DNA of 64,000 nucleotides, taken from an uncultured SAR92 cluster bacterium (lineage in GTDB: Bacteria > Pseudomonadota > Gammaproteobacteria > Pseudomonadales > Porticoccaceae). The notes beneath the pieces are model-generated. The model was given only the letters and a program-made list of their open reading frames with translations, did not search any database and had not been told where the DNA came from. Location: the NCBI GenBank assembly GCA_902596775.1, contig CACJVE010000010.1:1-64000 (forward strand). The letters run 5' to 3'. Within the stretch, counting starts at the first letter, position 1; each line of letters opens with the position of its first letter. The position numbers and the translations under genes were made by a program. Of the stretch, positions 35,517 through 45,094 are shown one piece after another.

Positions 35517-36026
35517 CTAATCAAGTTCCGTTGAGTGCATATAAACTTCTTCTTTTCCATTTTCAAACATGACAAGTATTTCGTAATCGTCATTTCTGTT
35601 ATCAAACTCCATACCGGGTGATCCAACAGGCATACCTGGAACTGTTAGGCCCATAGAGTTGGGAATGGGGTCTGCAAGGAATTTCTTGATCGCCGCCGCA
35701 TGCACATGTCCCTCGAAGACAAAACCATCTTTTGAAACGCTCGTATGACAAGATTTATGTTTTGAGCTAATATCAAATTTATCTTTGATAACATCAAGAT
35801 TCTCATGATTGGTCTCGATGACATTTATGTTAGCCTCTTGCGCATGGCTTATCCATTTTTTACAGCATCCGCAATAGGCAGTTTTATGCACCTCGAGCGA
35901 TATTTCCGGCTCTCCGTCAGCTGAAAGTGAATTATTGAAAGTAAAAGCCAGTAAAAATATTAAGATTAGTTTAAAGTTTGTGCCAGACCTAAATATAAAA
36001 TGGCCTAGGAAATTAAATTCTTTCAT
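35517..36026 (-). CDS. DUF411 family periplasmic metal-binding protein
   Basis: A 169-residue exported protein. After an N-terminal signal or anchor helix (about residues 18-36) come the DUF411 hallmarks in order: AYCGCCKKW (Cys-X-Cys-Cys), a CHT motif (KSCHTSV), GHVHAAAIKKFL and MGLTVPGMPVGSPGME. The conserved Cys, His and Met residues suggest copper binding, and DUF411 genes are commonly found near copper resistance genes. That is family-level context rather than evidence from this locus, where no copper ATPase or CopA-like gene is seen. The start at 36026 leaves a rather long N-terminal region before the hydrophobic core. It lies between selO and the sensor-kinase gene on the minus strand. 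Confidence 0.87.
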   Translation of the reverse strand: MKEFNFLGHFIFRSGTNFKLILIFLLAFTFNNSLSADGEPEISLEVHKTAYCGCCKKWISHAQEANINVIETNHENLDVIKDKFDISSKHKSCHTSVSKDGFVFEGHVHAAAIKKFLADPIPNSMGLTVPGMPVGSPGMEFDNRNDDYEILVMFENGKEEVYMHSTELD

Positions 36027-36116
36027 GTTTACATCTCGCCTAGAATCTTAAAGAACAAGTATAGTCGCCTGATTCTAATTTTCTAGCTATTTAAAAGCTA
36101 ACTCTATTTCCTCTCA

Positions 36117-37607
36117 TTACGATGAGCAGCTCAATCGCTCTGAATGCAGTTCATCTGGTAAAGGTAAAGAATAGTTATAATAATTTTGGTGTTCATCAAA
36201 TGGTGACTGAATTAGAGTTTCTATCGTTTTTAATTCACTAAAATCACCGCGTTCTGCATTGGTAATTGCCCTTTGTGCTATATGGTTCCTGAGAGTGAAC
36301 TTCGGATTAACTTTTAACATAGATATGTTTGGAACTCTCGAGCTTTTTTCTTGATTCAATAGTGATTGATAATTTTTAAACCAAATTTTGATAGTTTCCT
36401 TTTCATTAAAAAGCTTGAGTAATTCATCGCTAAGCGATTGTGTATAGCTAAGCTGTCTAAAAAAGAATGTGTAGTCCACCTGGTTCTTTTGCAAAATTTT
36501 AAGTAAATCATCAACTAATTTATGATTTGATTTCTTATATCTGATGCCTAATTTATTGCTCATTATTTTTTGATACTTGGTAATCAGGGTTGGCTCATAT
36601 AATTTTAGTATCGAGATTATTTTTTCTCGAGAGAGGAGACTTGAAAAACATATAGCAAGTGCATTGAGGTTCCACAGACCGATTGAGGGCTGATTATAAA
36701 AGGAGTACCTGCCATTATAGTCTGACGTATTACAAATCCACTGGGGATCATATCTGTCAAGAAACCCGAAAGGTCCATAGTCAAGAGTCTGACCTAGAAT
36801 GCACATATTATCGGTATTTAGTACGCCATGACAGAAACCAACTGACTGCCATTGTGCTATCAAATACGCTGTGCTGATTACAATACTTTTGAAAAGTTTT
36901 TCATATCTGTCCTCTTGAGAATCCCAATCAGGGAAGTGGCGATTAATGATGTAATCGAGTAACTGCCGCACCGAATCGAAGTCATTTAAATAATGAAAGT
37001 GTTCTAATGAGCCAAATCGAATATGATTTGGTGCAACTCTGCATAGTATTGCTGCAGCTTCAGATTTTTCTCTTTGAACTTGTGTATTACTGGACACGAG
37101 GCAAAGCGCTCTTGTCGTCGGTATTCTCAGTCCATGCATAGCCTCAGAGCAAAGATATTCTCGAATAGTCGACCGAAGCACAGCTCTTCCATCAGCAAAT
37201 CTGGAGTAGGGAGTAAGTCCTGCGCCCTTTAGCTGAATATCCCACAGGACCTCTCGGTTTGCACTATGGTTTTTGACAGGAATCTCTCCAAGAGTGACTG
37301 CTCTTCCATCACCGAGTTGACCAGCCCAGGTCCCAAATTGATGTCCTGAATAAACGACTGAAGTTGGTTTCAGGTTTGTATTTGAAGTATCTGCTGACAT
37401 TAATTTCAGGGCTCCTTCGCAGTTAAAAATATCAGGATTTAAATTAAGATCCTCGCAGAGTGATTGATTGATATGAACAAGGTTGGGCTCCTCGAGTGGA
37501 GTCGGCTGGCAGTAATTGAAGATATCGATATTCTTAGCATAAAAATGGTCCGAGAAATGATTACATATTGCTGTAACAAATGAGCTAAATGTATGGCTTT
37601 TAGTCAT
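36117..37607 (-). CDS. selO: Protein adenylyltransferase SelO (YdiU)
   Basis: SelO is a pseudokinase-fold enzyme that transfers AMP to protein hydroxyl groups and has been linked to redox homeostasis. Landmarks are GHQFGTWAGQLGDGRAVTLG, LKGAGLTPYSRFADGRAVLR, the CSEAMHGLRIPTTRAL segment and GVLNTDNMCILG with LDYGPFGFLDRYDP, the metal-binding and catalytic region. The C-terminus is SCSS, so the residue that is selenocysteine in eukaryotic SelO is a cysteine here. ATG 37607 is preferred over TTG 37619 because GAGGG lies 5 bases upstream; it gives 496 residues (E. coli 478). It overlaps the upstream SMP-30-like gene by 8 bp, implying coupling. Confidence 0.94.
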   Translation of the reverse strand: MTKSHTFSSFVTAICNHFSDHFYAKNIDIFNYCQPTPLEEPNLVHINQSLCEDLNLNPDIFNCEGALKLMSADTSNTNLKPTSVVYSGHQFGTWAGQLGDGRAVTLGEIPVKNHSANREVLWDIQLKGAGLTPYSRFADGRAVLRSTIREYLCSEAMHGLRIPTTRALCLVSSNTQVQREKSEAAAILCRVAPNHIRFGSLEHFHYLNDFDSVRQLLDYIINRHFPDWDSQEDRYEKLFKSIVISTAYLIAQWQSVGFCHGVLNTDNMCILGQTLDYGPFGFLDRYDPQWICNTSDYNGRYSFYNQPSIGLWNLNALAICFSSLLSREKIISILKLYEPTLITKYQKIMSNKLGIRYKKSNHKLVDDLLKILQKNQVDYTFFFRQLSYTQSLSDELLKLFNEKETIKIWFKNYQSLLNQEKSSRVPNISMLKVNPKFTLRNHIAQRAITNAERGDFSELKTIETLIQSPFDEHQNYYNYSLPLPDELHSERLSCSS

Positions 37608-38712
37608 CTTTACCCTCAAAGTTAAGATATTTCTTACTTAGTCGCGCAAGATTTTTTGATTGTAAGGAGCTTATATAGAGCCATTGATCTGTCTCTAATG
37701 CACCAGTATTTGTATGATATTTGCCAATTGGATCTTGGAGCGTGATTAAAACATTGCCATCTTCATCTAAAGCAAAAACATGACTGTAATATGTCGCACT
37801 TGGGCGCAGAAATTCAGGTAATCTCTGCACTACTTTTCGCAGTTTTGGAAAATTCGAAAGAGCATCAATGATTTTACTTCTGGGTGACACCAAGCCTACC
37901 CAGAATCGACCATTTTGACCTCTTACAATATTATCAGGGAAGCCTGGCAGGTTATTAATTATTATCTCGGAGGAACCAGCCTTATCTCCTTTTAACCAAT
38001 ATTTGTGTATTTGATAAGAGCCAGTTTCTGTTGTCAGAAAGAAGTTGCTTTCTTTATCCAGGGCAACACCATTTGCAAAATTTAAGTTATCCATTAAAAC
38101 TTTTGTCGTATTATCAGAAGGATCATAAACCAAAATCCTTCCATGACCGCCGTGCTCTGCGATGTCCAACAAACTTGCATTGTATGTACCACCAAATTTA
38201 GCGCTGAATTTAGTTGAAGCATCGCTAAAAATAATCTTCCCACTTTTAGTTACATCCACGTCATCGGCATATCGAATTTCATCACCATTCACCATCTTAG
38301 TCAGGACAGAAATTTGCCCATTTGGAGAAATTTTAAGGAGTCCAAGGTAGGCATCCGCTACGATAAGATTATTTTTTTTGTCAAAAGTTATTCCTAGTGG
38401 ACTACCCTGAGTATTAACCCATTTAGTTACAGCGCCAGTTTGTTGATTATATTTAATTATCCACCCCTCTCTTGTTGAGGCAAAAATTTCATTGTTAGAA
38501 AGTGCTAAGTCTTCTGGCCCAGTGAGATCCGGAACCATTATGATTTCAAGATTACTTAATGAATCGTTAGCTTTAAATTTTCCTGTAAGACCCTTGTCAT
38601 ATGGCGCTTGCCATGGCACTGGATCGATCGGAACTGGCCAAAAAAGCATATATAAACTTAAGAGAAGCAAAAAAAAGATACCTGTTTTTTTTATTGAGTT
38701 TTTCAGATTCAT
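37600..38712 (-). CDS. Membrane-anchored SMP-30/strictosidine synthase-like beta-propeller protein
   Basis: A hydrophobic N-terminal anchor (KKTGIFFLLLLSLYMLFWP) precedes a six-bladed beta-propeller region of the SMP-30/gluconolactonase/strictosidine-synthase type. Blade-like repeats include GPEDLALSNNEIFASTREGWI, SPLGITFDKKNNLIVADAY, YADDVDVTKSGKIIFSDAS and ANGVALDKESNFFLTTETG. The Asp/Asn-rich loops match the metal-site pattern of the fold. The substrate is unknown; relatives include lactonases and arylesterases such as APMAP. ATG 38712 gives 370 residues; an in-frame TTG at 38751 would add 13, and neither has a clear ribosome-binding site. It is the first gene of the leftward run with selO. 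Confidence 0.83.
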   Translation of the reverse strand: MNLKNSIKKTGIFFLLLLSLYMLFWPVPIDPVPWQAPYDKGLTGKFKANDSLSNLEIIMVPDLTGPEDLALSNNEIFASTREGWIIKYNQQTGAVTKWVNTQGSPLGITFDKKNNLIVADAYLGLLKISPNGQISVLTKMVNGDEIRYADDVDVTKSGKIIFSDASTKFSAKFGGTYNASLLDIAEHGGHGRILVYDPSDNTTKVLMDNLNFANGVALDKESNFFLTTETGSYQIHKYWLKGDKAGSSEIIINNLPGFPDNIVRGQNGRFWVGLVSPRSKIIDALSNFPKLRKVVQRLPEFLRPSATYYSHVFALDEDGNVLITLQDPIGKYHTNTGALETDQWLYISSLQSKNLARLSKKYLNFEGKDD

Positions 38713-38874
38713 TGTGGAAGAATTAAACAGGTTTTTAAGATTAATATCCAATGACTATTTGGCTTCATAAAATTATAAATTTCAAAGCAGTAATGTGATC
38801 ATTGGATTATGTGAGTATACTTGACACCTGATGGCTCGCTAAAAGTATTGGAATTCAGATAACGTCCTAATCAT

Positions 38875-39970
38875 ATGGAAATAACTTCATTTAAAAATAA
38901 GCTAGATGATTTGAATGCGAGAGTGGAGCTCTTAAGGGGGTATCTTTGACTATGCCTCCAAAGCGGAACGCCTTCAAGAAGTTGAATTGGAGTTGAGCGA
39001 GCCAGACATCTGGAATAATCAAGATTATGCTCAAAAATTAGGTAAAGAACGATCCAAGTTAGAAACTGTGGTGAGCACGATTTCAGATATCTCAACAAAT
39101 CTCGCGGAAATCGGCGAGTTACTTGAAATGGTTTCAGAGGAAAATGATGATGCAGGCCTGAGTGCTCTGGAATTGGATATAAAAATTCTTGACAGTAAAC
39201 TAGAGAACTTAGAGTTTAGGCGAATGTTTTCTCGTGAAATGGACATTAATTCAGCATTTCTCGATATACAATCAGGATCAGGTGGAACAGAAGCTCAAGA
39301 TTGGGCTGAGATGTTACTACGAATGTATTTACGTTGGTGCGAAGCAAAGGGCTTTAAAGTAGATCTAGTTGAACATTCACCCGGTGACGTTGCTGGTATT
39401 AAAAGCGCCACATTGGAGGTGTCAGGTGAGTATGCATTTGGTTGGCTCAGAACTGAAATAGGGGTTCATCGTTTGGTTCGAAAATCTCCTTTTGATTCTG
39501 GTAATCGCAGACACACATCTTTTGCAGCAATATTCGTCTCGCCCGAAATAGATAATGATATTGATATTGAAATAGACGTATCAGATGTTCGAACAGACAC
39601 TTATCGCTCTTCAGGTGCTGGAGGTCAACATGTGAATAAAACGGATTCAGCTGTTAGACTCACGCATATTCCAAGTGGAGTGGTGGTGCAGAGTCAAAGT
39701 CAGAGATCGCAACATCAGAATAGAGATAAGTGTTGGCAGATGTTGCGCGCAAAATTGTATGAAATTGAAATTCAGAAAAGGAAAGATTTAGCTCAAAAAA
39801 GTGAGGATAGTAAGTCAGATATAGGTTGGGGAAGCCAAATAAGATCATATGTATTAGATGATTCACGAGTAAAGGATTTGCGAACAAATATCGAAACTCG
39901 AAATACACAAGCTGTCTTAGATGGTAACTTGGATCAATTTATCGTTGAATCTTTAAAAGCAGGACTATAA
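38875..39970 (+). CDS. prfB: Peptide chain release factor 2, with programmed +1 frameshift
   Basis: RF2 recognises UGA and UAA stop codons. The gene is in two frames: codons 1-24 run from ATG 38875 to a TGA at 38947-38949, and the rest continues in the +1 frame from GAC 38948. Joined, the product is 364 residues (E. coli RF2 365). The stop-recognition tripeptide SPF ([10 protein letters not shown]) and the catalytic GGQ ([12 protein letters not shown]) are both intact. The residue before the GAGGQ loop, at the position that is Thr246 in E. coli K-12, is Ser. lysS follows directly, as in E. coli, so the pair is likely one operon. A plain ORF caller would start the gene falsely at 38987. Confidence 0.97.
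38935..38950 (+). promoter_or_regulatory. Autoregulatory +1 frameshift site in prfB
   Basis: AGGGGG TAT CTT TGA C: an internal Shine-Dalgarno-like AGGGGG (38935-38940), the slippery CTT (38944-38946) and an in-frame TGA followed by C (38947-38950). This is the known RF2 autoregulation signal. When RF2 is scarce the ribosome slips +1 on CUU and makes full-length RF2. The layout matches the E. coli site. Confidence 0.96.
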
Positions 39971-39976
39971 TTGATT

Positions 39977-41476
39977 ATGAATAAGAATAATGAAGAAGAT
40001 GAAAATCGTTTGATCGCTGAGAGGCGTGCTAAGCTCCTGACCATTCGGGAAAATAAAAAAGTGGCCTTTCCTAACAACTTCAAGCCCAATACAAACGCTT
40101 CAGAATTGCAAGAAAAATTTATCCGGACATCAAAATCTGAATTAGAGGCTTTGTCGGATCTTTATGCTCTCGGGGGTAGATTGATTAGAAACCGAGGTGC
40201 ATTTTTGGTGCTTCAGGATAGTACTGGAGTGATACAGTTATATGTCAATAAAAATGCAAGAAAATTCGCGAAGAGTCTAGATCTCGGAGACATAATTGGT
40301 GTTCAAGGTAGGCTATATAGATCAGGCAAAGGAGATCTGTATGTTGATATGGAAGATTGTGTGTTGCTAACTAAGTCATTGAGGCCGTTACCAGACAAGT
40401 TTCATGGGTTAGCTGATCAAGAGCTTCGATATAGGCAGAGGTATGTTGATTTAATTGTGAATCCTGAAGCGCGAAGAGTATTCGATATTAGATCGAAATT
40501 AGTCAACTACATACGAATGTTTTTTAATGAATTGGGGTTTTTTGAAGTGGAGACTCCAATGCTACAAACAATACCAGGAGGTGCCGTGGCTAGACCATTT
40601 GTGACGCATCATAATTCACTGGGTATCGATATGTTTATGCGGATTGCACCAGAACTCTATTTGAAAAGATTGATTGTTGGAGGCTATGACCGAGTATACG
40701 AAATAAATAGAAACTTTAGAAATGAGGGATTATCTTCTCGACACAATCCAGAATTCACGATGCTTGAGTTTTATCAGGCATATGCGACTTACATTGATAT
40801 GATGGATTTGACTGAAGATTTGATAAAAGGTGCTGCTATTAATGTTTTAGGAACAGAAGACATAAAGATTTCGGTGGGCAATGAACAGAGCATAGATGAA
40901 ACTATATCTTTAAATTTGAATGAACCATTTGAGCGAATATCAGTTTTCGACTCAATTCTTAAATTTAATCCTTCTCTTAGGGCTCAAACTTTAAATTCTA
41001 TTGATGAGGCAAGTGAATTTTTGAGAGATCTCGGTTGCGATATAAAGCCAAGCTGGGGATTGGGTAAAATACAGATCGAGATTTTCGAGAAGACAGTCGA
41101 GCAAAAATTAATTAAGCCCACTTTCATTACTATGTATCCCGCCGAAGTCTCCCCCCTAGCGAGATTAAATGATGAAAATTCTTTTGTTACTGATCGATTT
41201 GAATTTTTTGTGGCGGGTCAAGAAATAGCTAACGGATTTTCCGAGTTAAATGATCCAGAAGATCAATCTGAAAGATTTAAGCATCAAGTGAACGAAAAAA
41301 AGTTAGGTGATCAAGAAGCGATGTACTTTGATGGTGATTATATCAGAGCTTTGGAGTACGGAATGCCTCCAACGGCTGGAGAAGGTATTGGTATAGATAG
41401 GCTCGTTATGCTATTTACAAATTCAAGCTCTATCAAAGATGTGATTTTGTTTCCCCATATGCGACCGGAGTCATAA
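39977..41476 (+). CDS. lysS: Lysyl-tRNA synthetase (class II)
   Basis: LysS charges tRNA-Lys. The N-terminal OB-fold anticodon domain (about residues 55-150, [18 protein letters not shown]) precedes the class II core. Motif 1 includes [21 protein letters not shown], motif 2 [19 protein letters not shown] and motif 3 [13 protein letters not shown]. About 499 residues result from ATG 39977; TTG 39971 is also possible, since AGGA at 39961-39964 is 6 bases before it. The gene follows prfB almost directly. Its last 44 bp overlap the 3' end of the heme A synthase gene on the other strand, an unusually long convergent overlap. Confidence 0.97.
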   Translation: MNKNNEEDENRLIAERRAKLLTIRENKKVAFPNNFKPNTNASELQEKFIRTSKSELEALSDLYALGGRLIRNRGAFLVLQDSTGVIQLYVNKNARKFAKSLDLGDIIGVQGRLYRSGKGDLYVDMEDCVLLTKSLRPLPDKFHGLADQELRYRQRYVDLIVNPEARRVFDIRSKLVNYIRMFFNELGFFEVETPMLQTIPGGAVARPFVTHHNSLGIDMFMRIAPELYLKRLIVGGYDRVYEINRNFRNEGLSSRHNPEFTMLEFYQAYATYIDMMDLTEDLIKGAAINVLGTEDIKISVGNEQSIDETISLNLNEPFERISVFDSILKFNPSLRAQTLNSIDEASEFLRDLGCDIKPSWGLGKIQIEIFEKTVEQKLIKPTFITMYPAEVSPLARLNDENSFVTDRFEFFVAGQEIANGFSELNDPEDQSERFKHQVNEKKLGDQEAMYFDGDYIRALEYGMPPTAGEGIGIDRLVMLFTNSSSIKDVILFPHMRPES

Positions 41477-42521
41477 CCAATTTTCTTTTGTGCAAGCAGC
41501 AGTGGCTGAGAAACAAGGATATCGATAGCAATGCAACTGCAACTATCTGGTGTCCCGCCGCCACTGGTATTGGAATATACAATAGGAGAGTACTTATTCC
41601 CAAAACAACCTGGAGAATCAAGATAGCTAGGAATAACACGGCGCTATACTTCATGAATGGTGGCACATTACTTTTTAGTATCATAACTACAAACCCCGTA
41701 ATTAGTACTGTTAAAACGTACGCGAATATTCTGTGATTAAACTGTATGGTCGCCATGTCCTCGAATGCAGACAACCAGATGGGATTAAGAGTATAAATCT
41801 CTTTTGGGATAAATGTTTCTCCCATCAGCGGCCAAGTTGGGAATGGTATCCCTGCTCTTGTTCCAGCGACCAATCCTCCGGACAAAATCATCAGAAAAAT
41901 CAGCGCGCTTAGAAGCAGTGATGTACGCTTGATACCAGGGCTCACAATATGCTTGTGGTCAGTACCTAGGTCAAAGAGTGTCCAGATAATTATGCTGTAA
42001 ATGAGTATCGCCATACCTAGGTGCGACGTTAATCGATACTGACTCACGTTTGGATCATCAACAAGACCACTTTTAACCATGTACCAGCCAAGCAGTCCCT
42101 GCAATCCACCAAGAACAAATAGGCCATAGAGTCTGGGCATTAACGCCGATGGAATTTGCCTACGCACAGAAAAAATAATTAGAGGCACGAAAAAAATTAA
42201 GCCAATGATTCTCCCTAATACTCGGTGAAGGTACTCATACATGAATATAGGCTTGAATTCAGATAGTGTCATTTGGAAATTTGTTTTCTTGTATTCCGGA
42301 TACTGCTGATATTTCAGGAACATTTCCTGCCAATCAGCTTGTGATAGGGGAGGGATAACACCCATAATCGGCTTCCAATCGACCATTGAGAGACCTGAAT
42401 CAGTCAGTCTGGTCACCCCGCCCAATAGGATCATTCCATAGATAACAATTGCACACAGTAGCAGCCACCAAAATACCGGCGCTGCAACAGGATTAAAAAC
42501 TATCTGTTGATTTTTTCCCAT
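41433..42521 (-). CDS. ctaA: Heme A synthase, COX15/CtaA family
   Basis: Heme A synthase oxidises heme O to heme A for aa3-type cytochrome oxidases. The 362-residue protein has about eight membrane helices. Heme-ligand and signature segments are [53 protein letters not shown] and [13 protein letters not shown], each containing a conserved His. The long loop after helix 1 ([18 protein letters not shown]) is that of the COX15-like class found in alphaproteobacteria and mitochondria rather than the short Bacillus type. No ctaB or cytochrome oxidase gene is in the window, so the gene stands alone here. It converges on lysS with a 44-bp overlap. Confidence 0.93.
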   Translation of the reverse strand: MGKNQQIVFNPVAAPVFWWLLLCAIVIYGMILLGGVTRLTDSGLSMVDWKPIMGVIPPLSQADWQEMFLKYQQYPEYKKTNFQMTLSEFKPIFMYEYLHRVLGRIIGLIFFVPLIIFSVRRQIPSALMPRLYGLFVLGGLQGLLGWYMVKSGLVDDPNVSQYRLTSHLGMAILIYSIIIWTLFDLGTDHKHIVSPGIKRTSLLLSALIFLMILSGGLVAGTRAGIPFPTWPLMGETFIPKEIYTLNPIWLSAFEDMATIQFNHRIFAYVLTVLITGFVVMILKSNVPPFMKYSAVLFLAILILQVVLGISTLLLYIPIPVAAGHQIVAVALLSISLFLSHCCLHKRKLVMTPVAYGETKSHL

Positions 42522-42701
42522 TTATAAACCTATATACTACAGATGATAGAACCTACGGCAGGCATTGGATTTTAGACTGTTCGTAAGATTTTGCAAAATT
42601 ATCAAAAAGAGCATTAGGTTTAATGGAGAGATTTACAAACAAAAATGTCAGTTTTAAGTTAATGATACACTATTATTCCCCCATGGTTCTCACCAAATAA
42701 T

Positions 42702-43430
42702 ATGTCCAATCTATTAAAAAAAGCACAAGATAAAATAAGACCCTCTTGGAGACAATTGCTGGAACAAGAATTTGAAAAGCAATATTTTGCGGATCTGACT
42801 TACTCTCTAAGTGATCGATATTTATCAAACAGACAAATATATCCACCATTGGATCAGATATTTGCTTCTCTTTCATTTGTGGAGTTTAAAGAAACAAAAA
42901 TCATTATAATTGGTCAGGATCCATATCATAGTGAAAATAAGGCAAATGGGCTTGCATTCTCTGTCAACAAGGGTCAAAGGATCCCGCCATCTTTAACGAA
43001 TATATTCAAAGAATTGTCTTCAGATATGCAGATTGAGATTCCAAAAACTGGATGCTTGAGCGGTTGGTGCAAGCAGGGTGTATTATTGTTAAATACCGTT
43101 TTAACCGTTGAGGAAGGTTTGCCCAACTCACATAAAAATATTGGTTGGGAAACGTTTACATCATTCATTGTAAAAATTATAAATGATCAGTTAACCAGTT
43201 GTGTCTTTATGCTTTGGGGGATGAATGCAAATAAATTTAATAATCTTCTAGATAAATCAAAACATTTGGTGATGTCTGCCCCACATCCATCACCGTTTTC
43301 AGCAAGAACTGGTTTTTTTGGCTGCAAACATTTTTCGAAGGCGAACAAGTTCCTTCAGGAGCAAAATAGGGATATTGTTGATTGGTCGATTCTCGATCTA
43401 ACTGATGTCCAGTATGAGTTAAAAGTGTAA
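42702..43430 (+). CDS. ung: Uracil-DNA glycosylase
   Basis: Family 1 uracil-DNA glycosylase, which removes uracil from DNA. The water-activating motif GQDPYHSENKANGLAFSV and the DNA-intercalating loop HPSPFSARTGFFG are intact, as is VLLLNTVLTVEEG. The product has 242 residues (E. coli 229). The 180-bp gap shared with the divergent heme A synthase gene is AT-rich and has no convincing promoter that I would mark. The MFS gene begins 12 bp after its stop codon, so the two are probably co-transcribed, although their functions are unrelated. Confidence 0.96.
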   Translation: MSNLLKKAQDKIRPSWRQLLEQEFEKQYFADLTYSLSDRYLSNRQIYPPLDQIFASLSFVEFKETKIIIIGQDPYHSENKANGLAFSVNKGQRIPPSLTNIFKELSSDMQIEIPKTGCLSGWCKQGVLLLNTVLTVEEGLPNSHKNIGWETFTSFIVKIINDQLTSCVFMLWGMNANKFNNLLDKSKHLVMSAPHPSPFSARTGFFGCKHFSKANKFLQEQNRDIVDWSILDLTDVQYELKV

Positions 43431-43441
43431 AGATTAATAAT

Positions 43442-44638
43442 ATGAAGCCAAGATTTTTAAATAATCCAAAATATCTCCTCTATATGATGTCAATTGCAAT
43501 GACGCTAGCTTTTGCAACCTGGATGGTCTTGCTAAATAATTTCGTCGTTGAACGAGCGGAGTTTTCCGGAAGAGAGATCGGTATTTTGCAAAGTATTCGA
43601 GAGATACCTGGTTTTCTGGCTTTCACGACTATCTTTGTCTTACTTTTAATCAGGGAACAGAAATTTGCTTATTTTTCGCTAATTATGTTGGGAATAGGCG
43701 TGTTATTAACCGGATTTTTCCCCTCTGAAATAGGCTTATATTGCACGACTTTACTGATGTCAGCGGGTTTCCACTACTTTGAGACTGTCAAGCAATCCTT
43801 GTCTCTCCAATGGTTGAGTGTCAGCGAGACTCCTGAGGTGCTAGGTAAGCTTATTGCTTTAACATCTTTGACGTCTCTTTTAACCTATCTTTTCATTTGG
43901 TTCTCTCAAGAGTATCTGTCCCTCGGTTTTGAAATAATATATTTAATATCTGGCGTTGTTTGTTTGCTCTTGACTGTATTTATGTGGTTTGGAGCACCCT
44001 TATTTGAAGGTAAAGTTAATCAAAAAAAGAACTTGGTTCTCAAAAGAAGTTATTGGTTATATTACGCGCTTACGTTTATGAGTGGTGCTCGTCGACAAAT
44101 ATTTGTTGTTTTTGCTGCCTTTTTGATGGTCGAAAAATTCAAATACAGTGTCTCAGACATTGCAATTTTGTTTATTATTAACCATACATTTAATTGGATA
44201 TTTGCGTCGAAAATTGGAAGACTGGTCGGTAAGGTTGGAGAGAGAAGCGCCTTAACGTTTGAGTATTGTGGCTTATTTTTAATTTTCTTCGCGTATGCTT
44301 ATGTTGATAGTGCAATTATGGCAGGAGCCCTGTATGTGCTCGACCATTTATTTTTTTCCCTTGCCATTGCAATTAAAACGTATTTTCAGAAAATAGCAGA
44401 TCCTTCAGATATTGCTTCTACGGCGGGCGTGGCTTTCACTATAAATCATATCGCTGCTGTTTTTATACCTGTAAGTTTTGGCTTAGTTTGGCTGTTTTCA
44501 CCTAAACTGGTATTTCTAATGGGCGCCATGATGTCACTTATAAGTTTAATTCTTGCCAGAAATATACCTAAGGATCCTAAATATGGACATGAAGTGATTT
44601 GGGATATCAAAGGTGGGTTAAGGCTCACAAGACTATAG
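43442..44638 (+). CDS. Major facilitator superfamily transporter
   Basis: A 398-residue protein with about twelve hydrophobic helices in two halves separated by a hydrophilic loop near residues 188-205 (FEGKVNQKKNLVLKRSYW). The helix 2-3 region reads FSGREIGILQSIREIPGF. The overall layout is that of an MFS permease, but I do not recognise a specific subfamily, and the classical sugar or drug motifs are weak. It follows ung by 12 bp and ends directly against the convergent PGPGW-type gene. The substrate is unknown. Confidence 0.8.
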   Translation: MKPRFLNNPKYLLYMMSIAMTLAFATWMVLLNNFVVERAEFSGREIGILQSIREIPGFLAFTTIFVLLLIREQKFAYFSLIMLGIGVLLTGFFPSEIGLYCTTLLMSAGFHYFETVKQSLSLQWLSVSETPEVLGKLIALTSLTSLLTYLFIWFSQEYLSLGFEIIYLISGVVCLLLTVFMWFGAPLFEGKVNQKKNLVLKRSYWLYYALTFMSGARRQIFVVFAAFLMVEKFKYSVSDIAILFIINHTFNWIFASKIGRLVGKVGERSALTFEYCGLFLIFFAYAYVDSAIMAGALYVLDHLFFSLAIAIKTYFQKIADPSDIASTAGVAFTINHIAAVFIPVSFGLVWLFSPKLVFLMGAMMSLISLILARNIPKDPKYGHEVIWDIKGGLRLTRL

Positions 44639-45079
44639 CTAATTCTTTCTGTTATCCGGATTTATAATTGGATTCTTGTTAACTTTGTGCCGCAACCAAT
44701 TTAATTTTGGTAAAACTGATTTATTTAAAATAATTTTTTTTTCAATCATCGACTTTTTTGGATAATCCAGCATAATCATACCAATGAAAATAGTCAGGAT
44801 GCCTTGACCGGGCGTTACGAGCATAACAAGCCCTGAAATTAGCATTAAAACGCCGATAGCATTCTTAATTATGATTATCAAAGGCCAAATGTATGGAAAC
44901 TGGTTTCGCCAAAAGATGAACCGGCTTGTTTCTTTTAAAAAGTAATCCTCAGGGATTTTAGAAACAAGCCAAGGAAGACTCAGAATACTTGCAAAAAAGA
45001 TGAATAAAGATAGAAAGCCTGCAATAGTAAGTAAAAGCTGATTTACACTAAGCCAACTCGTCATGCTAGTCGCTAACAT
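44639..45079 (-). CDS. PGPGW-type transmembrane protein
   Basis: A 146-residue membrane protein with an N-terminal helix pair and a C-terminal pair around the motif LVTPGQGILTIFIGMIMLDYP. This corresponds to the PGPGW motif of a family of small putative membrane proteins of unknown function; here the tryptophan position is replaced and Pro-Gly-Gln-Gly appears. The ATG at 45079 is used, with ATG 45064 as an alternative. The start lies 15 bp downstream of the ygfZ stop on the same strand, so the two may be co-transcribed. No function is proposed. Confidence 0.75.
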   Translation of the reverse strand: MLATSMTSWLSVNQLLLTIAGFLSLFIFFASILSLPWLVSKIPEDYFLKETSRFIFWRNQFPYIWPLIIIIKNAIGVLMLISGLVMLVTPGQGILTIFIGMIMLDYPKKSMIEKKIILNKSVLPKLNWLRHKVNKNPIINPDNRKN

Positions 45080-45094
45080 GGTCTTGCATATACC

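Noticed and set aside
38987-39970. prfB as a 327-residue gene starting at ATG 38987
   Set aside because: The upstream frame with the AGGGGG TAT CTT TGA C frameshift site accounts for the missing N-terminus, so the ATG is internal.
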